A stretch of DNA of 64,000 nt from Stieleria varia. GTDB taxonomy: Bacteria > Planctomycetota > Planctomycetia > Pirellulales > Pirellulaceae. The notes beneath the pieces were generated by a model, which worked only from the letters and a program-made list of their open reading frames with translations, made no database searches and had not been told where the DNA came from. Made by a program: the position numbers and the translations under genes. The DNA is taken from contig NZ_CP151726.1 of the NCBI RefSeq assembly GCF_038443385.1, forward strand, positions 1,116,001-1,180,000. The letters are read 5' to 3'. This document shows positions 63,131 through 64,000 of the stretch, one piece after another (position 1 is the first letter of the stretch; each line of letters starts with the position of its first letter).

Positions 63131-63313
63131 GTATCCATTCGCCGGTTTTGTTCCTCCATTTGGGAGATACGCCGAAGGCGTTTAACATCATAGCCCAGGG
63201 TAAGGTTCCCACGAGTGCAACGAGTGGGACCGCCACCCTGGGTTCAAAACTCGTCGCCGGTTCTGTAGTGCGGCCGAATTCGAAACCAGTATCACGCAAC
63301 GAATCTCCGAACG
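63131..63313. repeat. Dispersed-repeat-like intergenic sequence
   Basis: GATACGCCGAAGGCGTTTAACATCATAGCCCAGGGT and a matching ACCCTGGGTTC near 63235 resemble a dispersed intergenic repeat of Pirellulaceae genomes, recalled and not searched. The frames it opens are probably not genes. Confidence 0.45.
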
Positions 63314-63595
63314 ATGTCCCATCAAGATGCCCTCAGTAGCCCTGGCTCGAACCCACCCGAGGCTCCCGTCACACCGGACTTGGCGTTGGTGCGAACCGAT
63401 TTGGCCAACGAGCGTACCTTGCTTGCGTATGGACGCACCGCGTTGATGATCATCGGCACGGGATTTTCGTTGATTCAATTTCTTGAGCCCACACCGGGGT
63501 TGCTGATCGGCGGTTGGACATTGATCGGATTGGGGGGAGTGCTGGGGTTGGTCGGAATTCATCGATTCACCTCGTTGCGTCGGCGGCTTCACTAG
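63314..63595 (+). CDS. DUF202 family small membrane protein
   Basis: 93 residues. The N-terminal part carries the DUF202 signature (LALVRTDLANERTLLAYGRTALMIIGTGFS, about 24-53), and two helices follow (ALMIIGTGFSLIQFL and IGGWTLIGLGGVLGLVGI). Inner membrane, function unknown. Its stop codon TAG lies within a 10-bp sequence duplicated on either side of a small repeat element. Confidence 0.85.
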   Translation: MSHQDALSSPGSNPPEAPVTPDLALVRTDLANERTLLAYGRTALMIIGTGFSLIQFLEPTPGLLIGGWTLIGLGGVLGLVGIHRFTSLRRRLH

Positions 63596-63720
63596 CGGGC
63601 TGTTGATTAAGTGAGCCGCGACGCGTAAGCGGCCGGGCCTACCGTATTGCCCGGTGCCTGACGGCCCACGGCTCACCCTTGCGTTCCCAATTTCGATGAA
63701 ATCAACAGGCCACTAGCGGG
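63590..63720. mobile_element. 111-bp MITE-like element with 10-bp duplication
   Basis: The element 63600-63710 has ends CTGTTGATT and AATCAACAG(GC) and an internal GTGAGCCGCGACGC...GGGC/GCTCAC palindrome. CACTAGCGGG flanks it at 63590-63599 and 63711-63720, and the left copy holds the DUF202 stop codon. No coding capacity. Confidence 0.8.
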
Positions 63721-64000
63721 GCGGAGTTGTCGATCCGGCAAGCCGAGCTTTTTCGACACTTCTCGCTGATCGCCACCCCGCAGAACGCTCGTTCCCAGGT
63801 TCGCGCCTGGAAACGCACTGTCATGGAGGCTCTGCCTCGCGAAAATCAGCGTGGCTTAGAAAATGTCAGCAGATCGGCAGGCAGGAGCCTGCTGATCATT
63901 GGGTTCCCAGGTAGGAGCCTGAGAACCAGTGGTGGCAATCAGCGAAAAGTGTCGCTTTTTCCAGTGAATTCTGGTGGCTTTGCCTCGTGTTTTACGCGAT
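63721..64000. repeat. Intergenic sequence with short palindromes
   Basis: Several short palindromes of the type TTCCCAGGTTCGCGCCTGGAA (63791-63811) and TTCCCAGGTAGGAGCCTGAGAA (63903-63924) occur. No gene is supported up to the window edge. Confidence 0.5.

Noticed and set aside
63058-63339. 93-codon plus-strand frame before the DUF202 gene
   Set aside because: It covers the right 42-bp repeat and dispersed-repeat sequence; likely not translated.

Overview
The window looks like a chromosomal segment of a planctomycete close to Rhodopirellula and its relatives (Pirellulaceae). Pointers are a YTV-repeat secreted protein, a sigma-factor/protein-kinase pair, a YfbK-like von Willebrand A protein next to an ECF sigma factor, secreted ceramidase-like and PQQ-propeller proteins, and many intergenic palindromic repeats. 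About 30 protein genes are supported. No rRNA, tRNA or CRISPR array was recognised.

Layout. 1-1.6 kb: 3' part of a PAS/GAF/receiver signalling gene cut by the window edge. 2.4-4.9 kb: YTV-repeat protein with a strong terminator. 5.4-10.7 kb: D-2-hydroxyacid dehydrogenase, exported GIY-YIG protein, ceramidase-like protein and a Tat-type hypothetical. 10.8-21.7 kb: SNF2/SWIM helicase, large membrane protein, purD, cupredoxin-like protein and a B12-binding radical SAM enzyme. 22.0-35.7 kb: a probable biosynthetic cluster. It has a roughly 2974-residue iterative synthase (reductase-KS-KS/CLF-AT-ACP-ACP-KR-DH), a Rieske oxygenase, a FabL-like enoyl reductase, an HHxxxDG acyltransferase and a membrane-anchored protein. 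36.3-39.7 kb: GntR/YtrA-type regulator, ABC ATPase and permease behind a leaderless, operator-overlapped promoter. 40.1-43.3 kb: ECF sigma factor and vWA protein. 43.6-52.8 kb: DegT aminotransferase, YHYH protein, sigma factor plus kinase, acyltransferase-3 protein and an O-antigen-ligase-like protein. 53.0-63.6 kb: carbonic anhydrase, CoA-binding protein, second SNF2/SWIM helicase, truncated KptA, methyltransferase-like protein, PQQ propeller, lysine-rich HU-like protein, LepA, a PIN-toxin pair flanked by copies of the lepA 3' end, and a DUF202 protein.

The most interesting material is the 22-35.7 kb cluster. The synthase carries ketoreductase and dehydratase domains but no enoyl reductase. 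The downstream FabL-like gene (Y-x6-K catalytic spacing) could supply that step in trans, the N-terminal reductase could release an aldehyde or alcohol, and the HHxxxDG protein could acylate it. This assembly is inference. The second theme is small non-autonomous repeat elements sitting at or just past stop codons, including one nested inside another with a clear target-site duplication.
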